In this document: positions 33,811 through 43,584 of the stretch, piece after piece
Layout of the letters: every line of letters begins with the position of its first letter
How positions within the stretch are numbered: the first letter of the stretch is position 1
From: Eremothecium cymbalariae DBVPG#7215
Lineage: Eukaryota; Ascomycota; Saccharomycetes; Saccharomycetales; Saccharomycetaceae
Direction of reading: 5' to 3'
NCBI RefSeq assembly: GCF_000235365.1
Contig: NC_016453.1
Location: forward strand, 434,001 to 498,000
DNA: 64,000 nt
Made by a program: the position numbers and the translations under genes
The notes under the pieces: generated by a model
Seen by the model: only the letters and a program-made list of their open reading frames with translations
Told to the model about the DNA's origin: nothing
Databases searched by the model: none

Positions 33811-34881
33811 ATGAATCACAAGGGCCAGACAGTGAAGGTTCTGGTTGAGAAACCATCCATGTCCAGTATCGCAGCACATTCGGCTACGCTCTCGCACCTA
33901 AGAGCGTACAGCCATGTTCTACAGGCGTCCAGGGTGCTATCGCAGACGGCGTCGTTATTGGGAGGGATGTTTGTTACCTTTTTTTCGCTGCTCAGCTTGG
34001 TGAAAGGGTACGTTGTGGACTCCCCGTCCTCGCCTGCGTTGTTTAAGGTGGCCTACGGGTATCTGGCGGAAGGGGCGAAGAAGGTGGACGCCACGGTGAA
34101 CCAGCTGTTGTTGAGCGACGGGATCGACGCGTTTATTCTGCAATACGTGCTCCACAACGGATCTCTTGGTATGTGGACCGCGTACTTTGCGCTGGACTAC
34201 ACTGCTAACGTTTCTAACTACTTGATCAGGGGATTGGTGTTGAAGCCTCTGCAGCTTGTGCGCGACGGCGACGAGACGTCGTCTGCGGCCGCCGGGCGCT
34301 TTGCTGCCGTTGGCGCCACTCGCGGCGCCAACGGCAGCGGTGGCGCCGCCAATGGAGACTACGCCGCGGGTGGCTACTCCACCCCCAGCTCCCAGGCTGA
34401 CTCCGTGAAACTCAGCTCCGTCGGCTCCGAGCTGCCCCACGTCCGCGAACTGTCCAATACCACCACTGCTCTGCGCAGGGATATCTCCGACAAATACATC
34501 GCTCCTACCAAGACCATGATCGAGTCCTACCTGGAGCCCACCAAGACCAAGATAGAGGCGCAGTACATCCACCCCATCAACGAGCGCGTGGAGTCCACGA
34601 AAAACTTGATCAACAACAAGTACGACGAGTTCGTGAAACCCACCTACGAGGCTGCCTACGAGACTGTCTCCAAGGCCTACGAGGGCAGGCTAAATTCCTT
34701 TGAGAGCGTGCCTCGTGCTATTGTTTCTACCGGGGTTGATCTGGGTTCCAGGACTTTCGAAAAAATAAAGTCTGTTACTCTGCACAACGAGGGTTCTGTG
34801 TCTACGGCCGAACTGACTGCTGTGGCCGATGAGGTGATTGTGAATGGCGTCAATGAGAACGAGGAGATTGCTGCGGCCTGA
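33811..34881 (+). CDS. PET10: Perilipin-like lipid droplet protein Pet10/Pln1
   Basis: A 356-residue product from the ATG at 33811; the open frame extends upstream without ATG. An N-terminal PAT-like region (HLRAYSHVLQASRVLSQ) leads into hydrophobic stretches (LLGGMFVTFFSLLSLVKGYV; LGMWTAYFALDYTANVSNYLI). An Ala/Gly-rich linker follows, then 11-mer-type amphipathic repeats, YIAPTKTMIESYLEPTKT and YIHPINERVESTKNLI. This matches the S. cerevisiae perilipin Pet10 (YKR046C, 283 residues), which coats nascent droplets and stabilises triacylglycerol. The linker is encoded by GC-rich DNA with a 15-bp inverted repeat (34303-34338). The position next to NAP1 agrees with YKR046C-YKR048C. Confidence 0.88.
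   Translation: MNHKGQTVKVLVEKPSMSSIAAHSATLSHLRAYSHVLQASRVLSQTASLLGGMFVTFFSLLSLVKGYVVDSPSSPALFKVAYGYLAEGAKKVDATVNQLLLSDGIDAFILQYVLHNGSLGMWTAYFALDYTANVSNYLIRGLVLKPLQLVRDGDETSSAAAGRFAAVGATRGANGSGGAANGDYAAGGYSTPSSQADSVKLSSVGSELPHVRELSNTTTALRRDISDKYIAPTKTMIESYLEPTKTKIEAQYIHPINERVESTKNLINNKYDEFVKPTYEAAYETVSKAYEGRLNSFESVPRAIVSTGVDLGSRTFEKIKSVTLHNEGSVSTAELTAVADEVIVNGVNENEEIAAA
34303..34338. repeat. 15-bp perfect inverted repeat inside PET10
   Basis: Arms at 34303-34317 and 34324-34338 are exact reverse complements separated by 6 nt (ACTCGC). The arms are 80% G+C, so the transcript could form a stable hairpin within the coding region. It encodes the Gly/Ala-rich linker. Confidence 0.9.
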
Positions 34882-36180
34882 TCTTGGTCCAGGGAAATCC
34901 ACACAACGGAGAGAAAAAACACAATATGTTTTTTGTCGGCTCTTATGCAAAAATAACAATTGTTATTATCAAGCAGCAAGATTTTTTTGGGTATACTGAC
35001 TAATTAAAACAAAAGCTGTATACCGTCTTCGGACACTGTCGTTACCAAAATAATGCAAAAAAAGAAAAAACCACGAGGGGCGCGGAGACATCGCGCGCGC
35101 GATGTCTCCGCGCCCCTTGTCCTCCCGTTTTCCCTTTCTCCTTCCTACAGTGAAGAACCCATGAAAATCAAACCACCGCATCTAGTCGGATTTTATGTTA
35201 TTTTTCCCTGCTCAGTCTCCCTGTGTCCTTGTTCCTTTACTATTACTCTATTTTTATGGAATCTGAATAATTAATTCGGAGCTATCTGGTTTTCCTTGTA
35301 TTTCCCAAACAAAAAAGAAAAAAAGGTATTTTGTGATTATATAAAATTGATTTTATTAAATACGTCATTAGTATATGCAATAATTGTTTGTCATGTGCAC
35401 GGAGCTCTCTGGCCGGCGGCCGCGGCGGCTGCAAGGGTTGCTGCGCATTGTTCGTGCGCGGGCTCTCTCCTGCAAGGCACCGGAGGGATTTTGTTTTGTC
35501 CGCCGCGCATGGTATTTCGTTGCCTAGAATGCTATCTTTTGTTTCCGAGGCGTTTCCCGGGCCGGCGGTCACGGAGACGGGGAGAACGTTGTTGATTCTC
35601 GTTGCAGCGCACACGCGCGGCGCGCGCAGGCGGCGGGCGGTGTTCCCGTTTGTTTCCCAGATATGACCCACCGCCTGTGGTTCGCTTCGCTTTCCCTTCA
35701 CGTTTGTAATCAGGCCGATCCGGAGAAAAGCTCGCAGTGCCGCTCAGGGAAGGAGGGGCGAGGCCTGATCCAGTGCTGCTCGGATCAAGAATGGGGCAGC
35801 GGCGATGTCCCAAAAAGGAAATTTCATTTTTTTGGTTTTTATATAGGGTGTGTGTACACATAGATGACGACGGTGATGATACATACTGCACGTGGGGGCG
35901 TAGAAACAAAAAACATCCAGATCTAAGGTTTCCGGAATGATAAAGGTACAATTGTGACGGTAGTGTTACAGTTATTTTCGGTTGTTTATGACAATAAGGG
36001 TGCATGTCGTGCTTTGCTGGAACAGGCATAATATGCATACTGGAGGACTGCGCGCCCTGGGTGTAGGGCGGCGGCGGTTAATGGATGCTGTTGTTTAGGA
36101 ACAGCTAGACAGGACATATATATGACAATGTAATACAATTGTGGAAGAAACAATCGGGTGCAGGAATAGTCGTTGCTTAT
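34882..36180. other. Convergent intergenic region PET10/polygalacturonase
   Basis: 1.3 kb with no supported gene. It holds a perfect 42-bp GC-rich palindrome at 35076-35117 and a GC-rich block at about 35400-35650 containing GCGGCCGCGG. The remaining sequence is AT-rich. Several open frames run through the GC block on both strands but show no protein features. Confidence 0.5.
35076..35117. repeat. Perfect 42-bp palindrome
   Basis: The two 21-nt halves (35076-35096 and 35097-35117) are exact reverse complements with no spacer; the centre is CGCGCGCG. It lies 195 bp 3' of the PET10 stop. It could form a cruciform, or a very stable RNA hairpin in a read-through transcript. It does not resemble a known terminator class in yeasts. 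Confidence 0.95.
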
Positions 36181-37263
36181 TCAGAGGCATTCGCCAAAGC
36201 GATCTGGAGCACCGCTGCACGCGAACTTGCGTCCGCCGATGATGTTGTTTCTAGCCCACTCCCATTTGGAGGCGTTCTTGACCAGGATCTTGACGGGGGA
36301 GCTCTTGCTGTTTACGACATTACCGTGATTGCCGATCACGTGTAGGTTGGTGATTGGGACGCCGCCGGTGGGGTTGCCCGTGGTGGTGCCGTCTTTGTAG
36401 TCACCTTCGATGACAATGCCGTACTTCTTCACGTCGGTGAGTCGGTTGTTTAAAAAGTAGATGCCGGAGACGTCGCCTTCAGCGTCGACGATGGTCTTGA
36501 TTCTGAGACCATTAGTGGAGGTGAAAACCTTGTTGTCGGTGATGTGGACGTCGGTGACTTGGTCGCCCCTGGTGTGGCCTACAGATCCGATGGAGATTCC
36601 ATGGCCGTCGTAGCAGTTGTTCTCTGTGAAGGTGATGCCGGAGCCCTTGTTGATGGCCAGGCAGTCGTCCTGGTTGTATACGGTGCATCCCTTGATGGTG
36701 ATGTTGGTGGAGCTGCTGACGTCGAAGCCGTCGGTGTTCTTGGCGGTGTCCTTACCGTCACGGTTGTCGATGAGCACGTTTCTGACCACCAGGCCGTGGG
36801 AATTGTTCAAGCTGAAGGCGCTCTTGGGGGTGTTTTTGACTTTCAGGTTTTCGGCAACGGAATTGTTGGAGAGCGACAGGCGGATCATCTTGGGCTTTTC
36901 GTTGTTGGGATCGCCCTTGCAATTCCACCAGCGTTGGCCCTCACCGTCGATAACGTGGTTGGGAGTACCTGTGACGTGGATGTTTTTGCCTTTGATCTGG
37001 ATAACAGGGCCTTCCCACTTGGCGTAGCCCATGGTGATGCGACCATCGAAGGTGACAGTGGTGCCGTCATGCAAACCAGTGAGATCCAGTTTCTGGCCAG
37101 CTGGGACGGTGAAGTCCTTGATGATGATGTTGGTACATTTCTTGACATCTGCCAGGTTGTCCAACGAGTTGCCGGTCAAGATACAATCTGAACATGGGCT
37201 GATCACGCCCGCTGTTGCGGGGCCAATGAGCGAGGCAAGTGTCAATGTGTGCTGTAGTTTCAT
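36181..37263 (-). CDS. PGU1: Secreted endopolygalacturonase (GH28)
   Basis: A 360-residue product from the ATG at 37263 (S. cerevisiae Pgu1 has 361). A signal peptide MKLQHTLTLASLIGPATAG precedes a parallel beta-helix. All GH28 catalytic motifs are present: NTDGFD (176-181), QDDC (198-201), GHG (220-222) and RIK (254-256). The enzyme hydrolyses alpha-1,4-D-galacturonan in pectin, enabling growth on or penetration of plant tissue. S. cerevisiae PGU1 is near the right telomere of chromosome X, so this internal position is lineage-specific. Symbol given by family, since copy number and orthology were not tested. GC content is higher than in neighbouring genes. Confidence 0.93.
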   Translation of the reverse strand: MKLQHTLTLASLIGPATAGVISPCSDCILTGNSLDNLADVKKCTNIIIKDFTVPAGQKLDLTGLHDGTTVTFDGRITMGYAKWEGPVIQIKGKNIHVTGTPNHVIDGEGQRWWNCKGDPNNEKPKMIRLSLSNNSVAENLKVKNTPKSAFSLNNSHGLVVRNVLIDNRDGKDTAKNTDGFDVSSSTNITIKGCTVYNQDDCLAINKGSGITFTENNCYDGHGISIGSVGHTRGDQVTDVHITDNKVFTSTNGLRIKTIVDAEGDVSGIYFLNNRLTDVKKYGIVIEGDYKDGTTTGNPTGGVPITNLHVIGNHGNVVNSKSSPVKILVKNASKWEWARNNIIGGRKFACSGAPDRFGECL

Positions 37264-38811
37264 TGATGGGCTAGTGCTTGATATGGGCGTCGAGTAATTG
37301 GATTTTATTATGTCGAACAATGCACTTTTCCACCTCACTTATATACCTTTTCTTATCTGTATATATACATCTTCTGTCGCCAATTGAGTTGCAGAAGAAT
37401 GAAGGTCATCGGGTGCCCATTTCAGCTTTCTCTTGTGCTGTCATCACTCTTCTAAACTAACTTAAAACGTTGGCAATTCGTTTCATCTAAATTTACACGT
37501 CCGGCCGCATATATCTTAATTCCATCCGCGTTCATCCCAAATCGATCTAACTGGTGGAACTCTGTTTTCCTGCAGATCGCCAGAGCCAGTAGGCAAAAAT
37601 TTTTAAAATGATTTGTTTTCTTGTACCTCTTTTTGTCGAGGCTGTCATCTTCCACTTTCCCAAAAGAACCCCAATGTGTTTCATTCAGTAACTATGTGGA
37701 AATGGTCTGATGAAAGGCAATGTAGGATAAATCAATTAGCCAATGTGCTAAAAGGAAAATCCTCGACCAATTTAGGTTTTTTTTAATCAAGGTTTTTCCC
37801 TGCATGAAGAAAGTGTGATTGGCCTAAAACGCCCTATCCATTACGGACCAGACAACGACAAAAAACGTTATTCCTAGTCCCATCCGCTTCATAGGTGAAT
37901 GTGGGAATAGGAAAACTTTAACGCATAATAGCTAAAATTCCTCTACGGCAATGGAAGAACATTCTGAGCGGGTTCGTTCAATGCCTGCAGCCCGTCTTGA
38001 AGAAATATGGCACATTGTGTCCTTACGCACTCTTAGCGGATAAACCCCAAATAAAAAGGCTTACTTAAGAGGTCATTAGTTGGCCTGAGGGGGACCTACA
38101 AGTAGGGTTTTAGTGTAATATGTTAGATAGCGGTGAAACCAGTGTTGTGAAATTTTTATTAGCCGTGGATTATCGTTTTAATAGGCCGGCAGACGGTTCT
38201 GCGTGAGGATAAGAGGTTCGATCTGAACAGAAGTAGGCTAGACGGTGGTCAGAAAGTGATTTACGCACATAACGACTCTGTTACAAGACCCAAGCGTATT
38301 CCTGTTTCCGTTTCTTAGATATATATGATAAGATGTAGATAGTTATGTATAGAGTTGGGTGTGGGGGCGGCGTGGGGTAGCGTGGGGGGGAGGTTAGATG
38401 TGTACTGTAGAGAATGGGGGTGGGTTTGAAGGAGCGAATGAAGACGCCCGGAAAGAGAGAGCTGTCTTGTGGGAGGAAAACGTAAAACAAACGCATTACT
38501 TTTGAGAGTGTAAGGACAGTTTTTTTTTGTAAGAGTTGATTTTAGTGTGTGTAATGATGATGGAAGTGGGTTTATGTTTATAGCAGACTGATATAAGCAT
38601 TAGTTCAAGGCATGGGTGGAAGCGGTGGTCTACTTGTTCTACTGGCTTGTGAAGAGGATGGTCTACAAAATTGTCGTGTGACTATGTAAGCGAAAAGTGA
38701 ACCAGTTTTATTAACAATAACATCACTGGTTGGTATAATAAAACAAGGTTGAGCTAAGCGAAGTGCTCAGTTGCTAAATACCACAAACAAAAATTTGCAA
38801 GACATTAGGTC
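37264..38811. promoter_or_regulatory. Long upstream region between polygalacturonase and spliced gene
   Basis: 1.55 kb of divergent upstream sequence. It is AT-rich with poly-T tracts and a G-rich segment at about 38345-38430. No ORF longer than about 70 codons has recognisable features. Its length suits a complex regulated promoter such as that of PGU1 in S. cerevisiae, but no individual site is claimed. Confidence 0.4.
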
Positions 38812-39860
38812 ATGTCTAGTTCGCATAATCAGAATACTACATTTCAAGGTATGTTAAGTTTGCTGCGGGTCATTTTGTCCCCTCGTTTCCCCCTATGAAC
38901 AGCTGGGCCAGGTTTACCACTAACAAACACAGCTGTTGTGTTTGTATCCATCGGGTATAAGGTAGTAGAGTATAGTCCCCTAGTGGTGGTAGACGCTGTT
39001 GTACAACAAGTTTGGGGATTGGAGAGGGTTTATGGCGGATTAAGTCCCGAATTATTAACAAGTTTAATTTGGTAGAACGTAGGAATAAACTATCTATTTG
39101 GGTCAAAAAATTTATCCAACCGAACAGAGAACACAAGTCGTCGTCTTCATTAAATCAGAGAAGCCAGAAACCACAACGGCGTCAATTGCTGTCTGTGGAT
39201 CAGGAGCCGATACTGTCCATAGACCCAGATATAAATGATAATGATACACAAAACTCGATATTCACAGTAAGCGCACGAGATGTTTTCAGCACCAGTAACT
39301 CTACGGCAGCGTCCTTAGAAGTACACCCTCTGTGTTCTACTACGAAGCAGAGTCATCGCGGTCATCGTCATAATAATCATCATCAAAACCAACTCACCAA
39401 TAATTATTTTACCCATCGCAATCCACAACACCAACAGCAACAGGATAGTGCAGCTACCAGCAGCACACATCATCATCAACACCACCACCACCTACCACAG
39501 GTATCTAGAATTGATTTTGAGAACCCAAATGATAATGCAAGCACTGTCCCATTGGTATCTGTCTGCTCGTCTTCTATAAAATCAAGTACTTTCTCAGATG
39601 CTCACTCTCTGCAATCTACCAGGGCCACCGTCTTTTCTAATAAAACATTTGACACAAACTCCAGCACCATAGGTATCCCACCGGCAAGTATTGTAGATAG
39701 AGGAAGATATACGGTTGCCGCTCCTAGTGTCTTAAGTATGGCCACTTCTCAAACAACCCAACCGCCGCCGCAGCAGCAGGGAAGATCCTCGTATCACAGA
39801 ACTAATAGCGTTCACACCTCAGTCAGCGTGACAAGTGTCGCTACCATCCTCGATTCCTAA
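38812..39860 (+). CDS. Spliced Ser/Thr/His/Gln-rich protein, YJL118W/YKR045C position
   Basis: The long frame to 39860 has no ATG until residue 243 of its open stretch, so it needs a 5' exon. Exon 1 is 38812-38848 (MSSSHNQNTTFQ plus one base) and ends at a canonical GTATGT. With a TATTAAC branch (39053-39059) and TAG acceptor at 39075, exon 2 (39076-39860) joins in frame, giving about 273 residues starting MSSSHNQNTTFQERRNKL. The product has a basic N-terminal segment (LSIWVKKFIQ), long polar His/Gln/Asn/Ser tracts and a C-terminus ending SVTSVATILDS. Function is unknown. It lies where the uncharacterised S. cerevisiae genes YJL118W (before PHO86) and YKR045C (beside UIP5) would both map, with matching orientation. 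A proximal acceptor (38932) would instead give a 59-residue product. Confidence 0.6.
38849..39075 (+). other. Intron with two alternative branch/acceptor pairs
   Basis: The donor is GTATGT at 38849. Proximal pair: CACTAAC (38918-38924) and CACAG ending 38932. Distal pair: TATTAAC (39053-39059) and GGTAG ending 39075. Only the distal pair joins exon 1 to the long frame. The proximal pair gives a frame that stops at TAG 39073-39075, which is the distal acceptor itself. Confidence 0.55.
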
Positions 39861-40427
39861 ACTCTAGCGTCTACCATACTTCTACAGCAGGTTGTATCCA
39901 AAATGACGCATAGAACAAGGACAATGCATTACAGTTAAACAGATTCAAGGCACGTTACATAAAAAAGGGACTAAAACAAAAAAAGCAAGCGATGTAGTTG
40001 ACTATTTTTAATAACTATAATATTACTATTTAAACTTCACGTTGGGCCACGACCATGCCCCTGATAACATTTTTTTCAAAACTGCACTGGGCTTCTATAT
40101 AACCCATACAGATACATAACTATATATATACATCTACCCAAGAGCCTATTGTGTGTCCATCAAACCTGTTGCTGTCAATGTAGCTCTGTATGGCTTGCAC
40201 AAACGTTTGTGTCACGTGACCCAACGTGGTCTAATTGAAAAGCCAGGTCTCATCTCTTGAAAATTTAAGCATTCCAGTATGGAGAATTTTTGTTGAAGTA
40301 TTAAAAATTGAATGATAATACACACACCCACGCAACTATTCTAGACAGAAGAGGATGTACTAGATACTTTAGATGCGCTTCAATTTGTAGTTCTAGTATT
40401 TTTTCAAGAGTCTCCAATTAAGTTTAT
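39861..40427. promoter_or_regulatory. PHO86 promoter with Pho4-type sites
   Basis: Upstream of PHO86 there is CACGTG inside TCACGTGA (40212-40219), AACGTG (40223-40228, reverse of CACGTT) four bases away, and a further CACGTT at 40038-40043. CACGTG and CACGTT are the high- and low-affinity Pho4 sites known from S. cerevisiae phosphate promoters. Confidence 0.7.
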
Positions 40428-41324
40428 ATGCCTTTTCCACAGTTAGATCCCAATTTGACGAAACCCATAGACAGGGATGCACCACCAACAATTTATGGGT
40501 CAGTATTGAAGCCTGAGCTTGCCACAGCAGCTCTCAATTTACCTATTGATTTCCTCAAACAGAAAGAATCGTTGGCAAACCAGTATTTGGCGGCGCAGAA
40601 GCTCACTTTGGGGAGTATTTTATTTGCGGTGGTTGTGTACATGTGTAGCAGCTGCACCCTTCCTAGGGAGAGAACAGGATCAGTCGTTGAGTATGTTTAT
40701 CTGTTTGCGGGGATAAACAGGAAGGAAATGGTGACTGCACTAATAGTTTCAGCTATAAGTGCATCCCTACTGCTTACCTCTTTGGCAAAACTTACGAACG
40801 CAGTGTTTAAGGCCAAATCGAAAGTGATTTTAGATTCTCACGGTATCAGTGTTTTTAATGTTGATTTAACGAAGCTTGGCGCCGGAGATCCTAGTGTTAC
40901 CAAGGATAAAAATCTGGAGAACACACATATTGTAGTTTATCGTGAAACGCCAATTGCGTTGGTGACTGTGCAGGAGAATAAGAGCCTGTCGACCAAAGAT
41001 GCTTTGGTGGTAAGTATTTCCTCTATGGGTAGTCGTCTTGTCTACTTGAAGAGTGGGATACTAGAGGACTTGATTGACTGGGCTCTGGTACGGACGAAGA
41101 AGATACAGCATCAATCAGATAAGTACAAGAAAGGCACGTCAATGAAGCTTATTATTGAAGTTTATTCCTTTGATACGCATATGAAAGAAACCCTGAAGAA
41201 GAAGGGATTCAGTGTAATTGAGAGTTACAAATTACCAGAAAGCAGAATTCTTGGAGGTCTGTTTTCAATAAAGAGAGAATTATGGGGTATACAGTTTCAT
41301 TTCGAATCTAAAAAGGAAAAATGA
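40428..41324 (+). CDS. PHO86: ER protein required for exit of phosphate transporter Pho84
   Basis: A 298-residue protein (S. cerevisiae 311). DAPPTIYGSVLKPELATAALNLPIDF near the N-terminus is shared with Pho86. Two hydrophobic segments follow (about 62-80, LTLGSILFAVVVYMCSS, and 102-124, VTALIVSAISASLLLTSL), then a soluble C-terminal domain with IVVYRETPIALV, VYLKSGILEDLIDW and LWGIQFHFESKKEK. Pho86 resides in the ER membrane and is needed for packaging Pho84 into COPII vesicles. Pho4-type sites lie about 200 and 385 bp upstream. It converges with UIP5. Confidence 0.94.
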   Translation: MPFPQLDPNLTKPIDRDAPPTIYGSVLKPELATAALNLPIDFLKQKESLANQYLAAQKLTLGSILFAVVVYMCSSCTLPRERTGSVVEYVYLFAGINRKEMVTALIVSAISASLLLTSLAKLTNAVFKAKSKVILDSHGISVFNVDLTKLGAGDPSVTKDKNLENTHIVVYRETPIALVTVQENKSLSTKDALVVSISSMGSRLVYLKSGILEDLIDWALVRTKKIQHQSDKYKKGTSMKLIIEVYSFDTHMKETLKKKGFSVIESYKLPESRILGGLFSIKRELWGIQFHFESKKEK

Positions 41325-41495
41325 GATATATGCAGAGGGAATGTCTAATGTGAGCTGTAAAACAACACAAAACGAAAAAAAACAGATACTTTTCCTTGAT
41401 CTCAGGTCTTAAAAACTCTCTCAAATTCATATTGTTAGATGGATTTGGAAAGGGAGAAAAATGTCTTGTTCTCTGTTTCAAATGCCTTTTTTAGT

Positions 41496-42824
41496 TTACT
41501 TGCCCAGAATGCCCACAGGAAATTCTCGACCTTTCATCCTGCCTCTCAAAAAACCTTTCTTTCTTAGGATTACTCTCAGATATACTGAGATGAGGTATGC
41601 TATAGTTGCCATTCCGAGCCAAACTAAGGATCGCTTCAAAAATTTTATTGTTCTAAAAAGATATGAAACCCTTTTAGGCGCCTCGTCTTCCTTAAAATCT
41701 GCATCATACATTTGCCCTCGGATTAACGACCATCGGGTATATTCATCTTCTTCCATCTTGACCACTTCGCCTAGCTCCCATTTTAGGTATCGTGTAATCT
41801 CCTCTACATAATCAAAAGTATCCTCTTTGTTATCCTCTTGGTCGTGAGTCCAGTGATATTCGTAAGTATGAACACGGTGCAGTATAACCGTCTGGGTCAA
41901 TTCTCCGTTACGTGCACCAACTCCTATGAATCTTTCTCCAGTACGCGGATGTTTGGGTAGTTGTACACCTTTTTCCTGCTTGAACAGCTGGGTCCAGTGG
42001 TCTTGAAAGCCGTAGTCAATATCTATTTTCAAAAATCCAACACTTTCGAGGTATATAATCCTTACTCTACTCGTATCAATTACTGAAAGCATCTCTTGCG
42101 AGGCTAAATGCCTGCATGTGGAATCCACACCGTCACTCTTAATATCATAGTACTGTTGTTTGACATCATCATTAATAAACGCAGAAATGAACGGAGGCTT
42201 ATACTTCGTGTTGGCAGAGTTCTTGTAAGTATCTATCACTACTGAAAGACCGGGAATATTACGAGGGAACCCCATCAGCTCGTTGTTGTCTAGCTCTATA
42301 CCATGGTTCAGATAAAACTGCTTTTTCGCATATGATGAATGTAGATCTGCGGTCATATATTCCTGAAGGGATGTAATTACAATTGCCATACCATCTCCAT
42401 GAAGTTTTGTCCTATCTGAAAGATCTATAGCGAATTCAACTACTACTTCAAAATCATCGATGGTATTATCACCAATACCATTTGACAGTACTAACCCCGA
42501 GCGTTCTCTTTCTCCACTACGTGTGAGTTTTATTTCATCCCAATTTTTGATTTGGGTTGAACCTCTAACATGCCAGAACTTATTGATTTTCTCCAGGTAT
42601 GGTATGTCTAAGGACGCATCGCTGTTGTAATATTTAGCAACACGCAGGGGTTTCTCATGCTTCTGTTGCTGAGACCATTTCTCACTGCGAAATGAACCAA
42701 TCCCTGGGTATGAACTTGAATCCTCGAGGATTTCTGACGATGGAAATAATAGATGGAATGCAATAAAAGTGGATACCACTGCTAAACCGGTAATCCATTG
42801 GCCTATGTAGTTCCGTCGTGACAT
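41496..42824 (-). CDS. UIP5: L-type lectin-like membrane protein Uip5
   Basis: A 442-residue protein (S. cerevisiae 443). An N-terminal hydrophobic signal/anchor (about 10-28) is followed by a legume-lectin-like domain with FWHVRGSTQIKNWDEIKLT, DDFEVVVEFAID, HGDGMAIVIT and GFPRNIPGLSVVIDT. A C-terminal membrane helix (about 402-425) ends in a basic tail. Family members (ERGIC-53/VIP36/Emp46-47) are cargo lectins of the early secretory pathway. S. cerevisiae Uip5 was found as an Ulp1-interacting protein and its role is unclear. The gene order UIP5-SHB17-UTH1 is as in S. cerevisiae chromosome XI. Confidence 0.92.
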   Translation of the reverse strand: MSRRNYIGQWITGLAVVSTFIAFHLLFPSSEILEDSSSYPGIGSFRSEKWSQQQKHEKPLRVAKYYNSDASLDIPYLEKINKFWHVRGSTQIKNWDEIKLTRSGERERSGLVLSNGIGDNTIDDFEVVVEFAIDLSDRTKLHGDGMAIVITSLQEYMTADLHSSYAKKQFYLNHGIELDNNELMGFPRNIPGLSVVIDTYKNSANTKYKPPFISAFINDDVKQQYYDIKSDGVDSTCRHLASQEMLSVIDTSRVRIIYLESVGFLKIDIDYGFQDHWTQLFKQEKGVQLPKHPRTGERFIGVGARNGELTQTVILHRVHTYEYHWTHDQEDNKEDTFDYVEEITRYLKWELGEVVKMEEDEYTRWSLIRGQMYDADFKEDEAPKRVSYLFRTIKFLKRSLVWLGMATIAYLISVYLRVILRKKGFLRGRMKGREFPVGILGK

Positions 42825-43584
42825 AATTATTTCGAAAACCGAATAGGTTCAACTAATATTAGTAACCTTGTCTTGGGAGGGGCACTTAATACAGCAACAG
42901 TAGATGACGATAAACTTACACTCAACAGCGATAAAAAATAAGCAAATGGGTGATCCTGGGCGATCCAAGCTCTATTCTAGCAACTTAGAACTTACTCCGT
43001 TATACATATATGTACAGGGATGTTTATAACAGCACAAATGTACAATTTTAGTCACTTTTTTCCACTGCGCTGTTTTCCCTTACCAGTTGCTCTAAAGAGT
43101 GCAGGAAATAATACATAAAACATGAACAATGTGCACCTTACCTAATATGAAAAGTGTTCGACTTCAAATTGAAATTCACATACGTGACCTTCATCCATTG
43201 GACCTCCATACCAGATAAAAGTTAACGTATATATATATGTGTGCTTTTCATATGATAATATGCATCGATTAGTAGCAGGAGAAATGTTAGAGTTCTCTCA
43301 CCCAACTTGATATCAACCAAGAATCCCCACCCTCACAGTACTATATGGCAGATAGAAATAGATGGTTTACGAAGAAGAAGTTCTAGTCGTATAGTTCTTC
43401 TTTGTTACTCAGAGTCTTCCCTGCCGTTTCTTGTATAGAATTACATCACATGTTTGTACGGCTGTGTATCCGAAAGTTTATCATATTGGCAAGAAAAGCT
43501 GTTCCATTTTTTTATTCCAAGTTGAGCTTAATATTAACGAGGGAGAATAAAAACAGGTTATCTTAGACATATATCCAGCCAATT
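42825..43584. promoter_or_regulatory. UIP5/SHB17 divergent upstream region
   Basis: 760 bp of AT-rich divergent promoter with (TA)n stretches at about 43227-43240. No gene or confident motif is seen. Confidence 0.45.
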
